The position numbers and the translations under genes were made by a program. A stretch of DNA of 64,000 bases from Ruegeria atlantica. GTDB lineage: Bacteria; Pseudomonadota; Alphaproteobacteria; Rhodobacterales; Rhodobacteraceae. The notes under the pieces are model-generated. The model had not been told where the DNA came from. It saw nothing but the letters and a program-made list of their open reading frames with translations, and ran no database searches. Each line of letters begins with the position of its first letter. The first letter of the stretch is position 1. This document shows, piece after piece, positions 61,228 through 64,000 of this stretch. The DNA lies in the NCBI RefSeq assembly GCF_001458195.1, contig NZ_CYPU01000074.1, positions 62,001 to 126,000 of the forward strand, given 5' to 3'.

Positions 61228-63165
61228 CCCGACCAGTTCCTGCGAGAACGGGATTGGCAAGGCAGGTTGGCCAAGACGGGCGCGATAGACCGGTAGGCTT
61301 TCCGAAACACGCATCACGTAGTTGCGGGTTTCACTGAACGGGATCGCCTCAATCCAGTCGACCACGTCGATTTCACCTGCGCGCGGGTCGCCATAGCGAT
61401 CCATCCACGACATCGGCCGACGCGGACCTGCGTTATATCCGGCCGCCATCATCACGACGTTTCCGTTGAAATCAGCGGCCAGACCGGACAGGTAATTGGC
61501 ACCCAACTTGGCATTATATTGCCAATCCGAAGTCAGCTTGATCGTCTTGTGGCCGCTTAGGATGCCCAATTCCTTGGCCACAAGCTTTGCCGTGGCCGGC
61601 ATGACCTGCATCAGTCCGCGCGCACCGGCACCGCTGATAACAACAGGGTCAAACTCGCTTTCCCGACGGGCAATGGCCAGCGTCATTTCCTTGGCCATGG
61701 GCAAACCCATGTCTGCCACCGGATGCACTGGGTAGTAGGCGGCTGGCAAAACCAAGCCGACTGTTGCAGCGCGTTTGGCGATCATCACGGCCAGATGCGG
61801 CTGCTTTAACTCGATCACCAAATCGCCCAACTGATTGGCCTGAACCGGGTCCAACCCTTCAACCAGATGGGTCAGGAACCGTTCAGACAGGGTGTCTTCG
61901 TCAGCCTTCAGCAGCAGTAGCCCCGCCTCCAGTACACTTGAATTGGAGAATTCAGCTTGCTTCCAGTGTGGCGCCCGGCGGGGGGTGGCCAGTTCACTAT
62001 CGAAAGGACGCCCGATCTGTTCCGCCGCCAGCAAGCCGTAGAAAGAAGATTGATAATCTGCACCCATTGCATAGGCGTCATAGGCTTTTTCGGCGTCACC
62101 ATGGGCCGCATAGGCACGACCCAACCAATACCCGGCGCGTCCTTTCGAAATCGGCGATTTCACCGCGTCCGAGAAGTTCTGGAAATGCCGGATTGCGGTC
62201 GCAGGATCATTCAGCTTCCGCAAGGCCAGAAACCCGGAAAGCCACTCCAGATCCGCATAGCCATAGCCCATTTCTGGCGTCATGTGGTGATTGGCAGAAA
62301 TCTGATAAGCGCGGTTCTGGTCCCCATTTCGCATCTCAAGTCGGGCCAACCGGCGGCGGCCTTCGGCCCATTTGTCAGGTTCCCCCAACGCATCAGGGCC
62401 GGAAGAACGCGCCAGCATCAAGTCTATCGCGCTGTCGTCCAGTTCTTTCTTGTCACGCCAGACGAACCTGTCAAAAGCCAAGCCCGGTGAATCGCCCAGC
62501 GATTTCGGAACCGCCGCCACCTTGCCGTCGACGCCGGGTTGCCGTTTCTGAAGGCCGATCCGCGCCTCAGCCAGTTTACGCTGATCAGCGCTGACCAGCG
62601 GCAGCATCTGACCTGCGCTGACAAGGTGGTTGTCCCATAGCATCCGGTCCAGACGGGCGACGTGATGGGGTTTCAGCAGCTTGCCAAAATTCTCAAGATA
62701 GTCTTTTTGCAGACCCGAGCCCATTGGCATCGTCCGCCAGGCCGCGACGAGATCGGCCTCGGCATCTCCCTGACGACCCTTTGCCTTCAATGCGACTGCA
62801 TAGTTCAACGCACCCTCTGCGGTTTGCGGCGGCTGTTCGGCATAGAATTTAAGAACGCGGTCCGGGTCGGCGCCAGTGAAGGCGGGCTCACTTTTGCGCC
62901 GCAACCAGGCCAGACCCGGCCAGTCTGGACGACGATCCAAAAACACCAGAACGTCACCCGAACTGCCAAACCCTTCGCGCAGCCAATGCCAGACGATGAT
63001 GTCCCGAGACACTGAGCCCCGCGCACCAGAAACACGCAGGGCTTCATTCCAGTCCCCCTTGCGCATTTCATTCATACCGGCCCGCAGATCACCTGCGGCG
63101 TCGGCCCGCACTTGTGTGCCCGAAATCAGAATTACGACCGTCAAAAACGCCATAAAGCGTGTCAT
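61201..63165 (-). CDS. Soluble lytic murein transglycosylase (Slt-type)
   Basis: A 654-residue periplasmic transglycosylase. A signal peptide (MTRFMAFLTVVILISGTQVRADA) is followed by a long superhelical U/L-type domain (about 25-470) and a C-terminal SLT domain with the catalytic Glu in ARRESEFDP and downstream GARGLMQVMPATAK and NAGPRRPMSWM. It degrades peptidoglycan glycan strands to anhydro products. Start: ATG 63165 gives a clean signal peptide; ATG 63174 is equally possible. It is divergent from dapA. Confidence 0.93.
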   Translation of the reverse strand: MTRFMAFLTVVILISGTQVRADAAGDLRAGMNEMRKGDWNEALRVSGARGSVSRDIIVWHWLREGFGSSGDVLVFLDRRPDWPGLAWLRRKSEPAFTGADPDRVLKFYAEQPPQTAEGALNYAVALKAKGRQGDAEADLVAAWRTMPMGSGLQKDYLENFGKLLKPHHVARLDRMLWDNHLVSAGQMLPLVSADQRKLAEARIGLQKRQPGVDGKVAAVPKSLGDSPGLAFDRFVWRDKKELDDSAIDLMLARSSGPDALGEPDKWAEGRRRLARLEMRNGDQNRAYQISANHHMTPEMGYGYADLEWLSGFLALRKLNDPATAIRHFQNFSDAVKSPISKGRAGYWLGRAYAAHGDAEKAYDAYAMGADYQSSFYGLLAAEQIGRPFDSELATPRRAPHWKQAEFSNSSVLEAGLLLLKADEDTLSERFLTHLVEGLDPVQANQLGDLVIELKQPHLAVMIAKRAATVGLVLPAAYYPVHPVADMGLPMAKEMTLAIARRESEFDPVVISGAGARGLMQVMPATAKLVAKELGILSGHKTIKLTSDWQYNAKLGANYLSGLAADFNGNVVMMAAGYNAGPRRPMSWMDRYGDPRAGEIDVVDWIEAIPFSETRNYVMRVSESLPVYRARLGQPALPIPFSQELVGSTLASFAP

Positions 63166-63298
63166 CCCTTGCATTTCCCAACCAACCAAGGATACAGCCA
63201 TTCAGGATAAAGCTTGCGCCGTCGGGTTCAACTCAAGAAAGACAGATTTCTGGCAAACCGAGGCGTAAAAATTACAAACTGCACCTAAGGAGCGTGTC

Positions 63299-64000
63299 AT
63301 GTTCAAAGGCTCTATGCCAGCCCTCGTCACACCGTTTAGCAACGGCGAGTTGGACCTGAAGACGCTCAAACACTTGATGGAATGGCAGATTCAGGAAGGC
63401 TCCACCGGACTGGTTCCCGTTGGCACCACCGGCGAAAGCCCCACTCTGAGCCACGAAGAGCATGAAACTGTTGTCGACGAGGTTGTCAAAGCCTCGGCTG
63501 GTCGTGTTCCTGTGATCGCAGGTGCCGGGTCAAACAACACTGTTGAGGCCATCCGGTTTGTGCGATTCGCTCAGAAAGTAGGCGCCGATGCAGCTCTGGT
63601 CGTGACGCCATATTACAACAAGCCCACGCAAAAGGGTCTGCTGATGCATTTCCGTGCGCTGCATGATTGCGCGGATATTCCGATCATCATCTACAACATT
63701 CCCGGTCGGTCAATCATCGACATGACCCCTGAAACCATGGGTGAGTTGGCGAAACTGCCACGCATCGTCGGTGTAAAGGACGCAACCGGAGATCTGGCCC
63801 GCGTCAGCCAACAGCGCGCGTCCTGCGGCCCGGACTTTTGCCAGTTGTCAGGCGAGGACGCGACGGCGCTTGGTTTCAACGCGCATGGCGGTGTGGGCTG
63901 TATTTCGGTCACCGCGAACGTCGCACCCAAACTGTGTGCCGAATTCCAGCAGGCGACGCTGAACGGCGACTATGCCAAAGCGTTGGAGTATCAGGACCGC
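63299..64000 (+). CDS. dapA: 4-Hydroxy-tetrahydrodipicolinate synthase, 5' part
   Basis: The first 234 residues of DapA, which condenses pyruvate and aspartate semialdehyde in the lysine/diaminopimelate pathway. The gene runs off the right edge. Motifs: GTTGES (42-47), PYYNKPTQ (104-111), YNIPGR (132-137) and the Schiff-base lysine K160 in [15 protein letters not shown] precedes the ATG at 63299. It is divergent from the transglycosylase gene with about 134 bases between. Confidence 0.96.
   Translation, partial: MFKGSMPALVTPFSNGELDLKTLKHLMEWQIQEGSTGLVPVGTTGESPTLSHEEHETVVDEVVKASAGRVPVIAGAGSNNTVEAIRFVRFAQKVGADAALVVTPYYNKPTQKGLLMHFRALHDCADIPIIIYNIPGRSIIDMTPETMGELAKLPRIVGVKDATGDLARVSQQRASCGPDFCQLSGEDATALGFNAHGGVGCISVTANVAPKLCAEFQQATLNGDYAKALEYQDR

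Noticed and set aside
1-64000. tRNA, rRNA, CRISPR, transposase or prophage features
   Set aside because: No T-loop/acceptor-stem pattern, no rRNA-like stretch, no repeat-spacer array and no integrase or transposase motif was found in any gap or reading frame.

Overview
The window is GC-rich chromosomal DNA from an alphaproteobacterium, most likely a marine Rhodobacteraceae of the Roseobacter group. That placement is an inference. It rests on the density of short, overlapping operons, on alphaproteobacterial families such as DUF2125, DUF3576, a DUF721 protein next to a DsbA-like protein and an HspQ-like protein, and on a pair of dimethylglycine-dehydrogenase-type enzymes. I see no rRNA, tRNA, CRISPR array, insertion sequence or prophage. 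About 67 protein genes cover nearly everything, and no gene-free stretch exceeds 300 bases.

Layout. 1-9.7 kb: the 3' part of a class III nucleotide cyclase, an AlkB-type hydroxylase, mutY, a DUF721 gene and a DsbA-like thiol oxidoreductase, then a tightly overlapping minus-strand operon (TldD/PmbA-type protease, CysQ-like phosphatase, Kdo-transferase-like protein, lpxK) and an FkbM methyltransferase. 9.7-24 kb: a DUF2125 protein, an acyl-CoA-type trio (SDR, short enoyl-CoA hydratase, VOC protein), a small HNH protein, a flavoprotein, the leuS-lptE-holA operon, a porin with a structured leader, a YggS-like PLP protein, an L,D-transpeptidase, GTP cyclohydrolase II and an OmpR-type response regulator of the CenR/PetR kind. 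24.1-24.2 kb: a candidate small RNA with its own FNR-type box. 24.4-41.5 kb: an orphan low-GC gene, then housekeeping and envelope genes (exoIII, thioredoxin-TPR, LON-domain, Trm112-like, UbiH-like, amidase, aminotransferase, ftsK, lolA, lytic transglycosylase, AEC carrier, hspQ, gamma-glutamyltransferase), an anti-sigma/anti-anti-sigma pair, a thiolase and a free-methionine-sulfoxide reductase.

42.3-52.4 kb is the most interesting accessory region. Nine same-strand genes with tiny gaps encode an XRE-cupin regulator, a LysE exporter, a GFA-type zinc protein, two paralogous FAD/GcvT demethylating dehydrogenases, a cupin, a medium-chain reductase, a homocysteine S-methyltransferase and a GlxA/GbdR-type AraC regulator. 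Together they look like a catabolic locus for a methylated amine or betaine: the methyltransferase could pass one methyl group to homocysteine, the two flavoenzymes could oxidise further N-methyl groups, and the GFA protein could deal with formaldehyde. Two 25-bp inverted repeats stand just upstream of the first gene.

52.5-64 kb: RarD-like and EamA-like transporters, an SGNH hydrolase, an NTF2-like protein, an RluA-family pseudouridine synthase, a 61-residue small protein divergent from a WYL regulator, an OmpA-like lipoprotein, an FMN reductase, a FAS1-like dehydratase, the two halves of an MnmC-like tRNA modification enzyme encoded divergently, a soluble lytic transglycosylase and the 5' part of dapA, which runs off the end.
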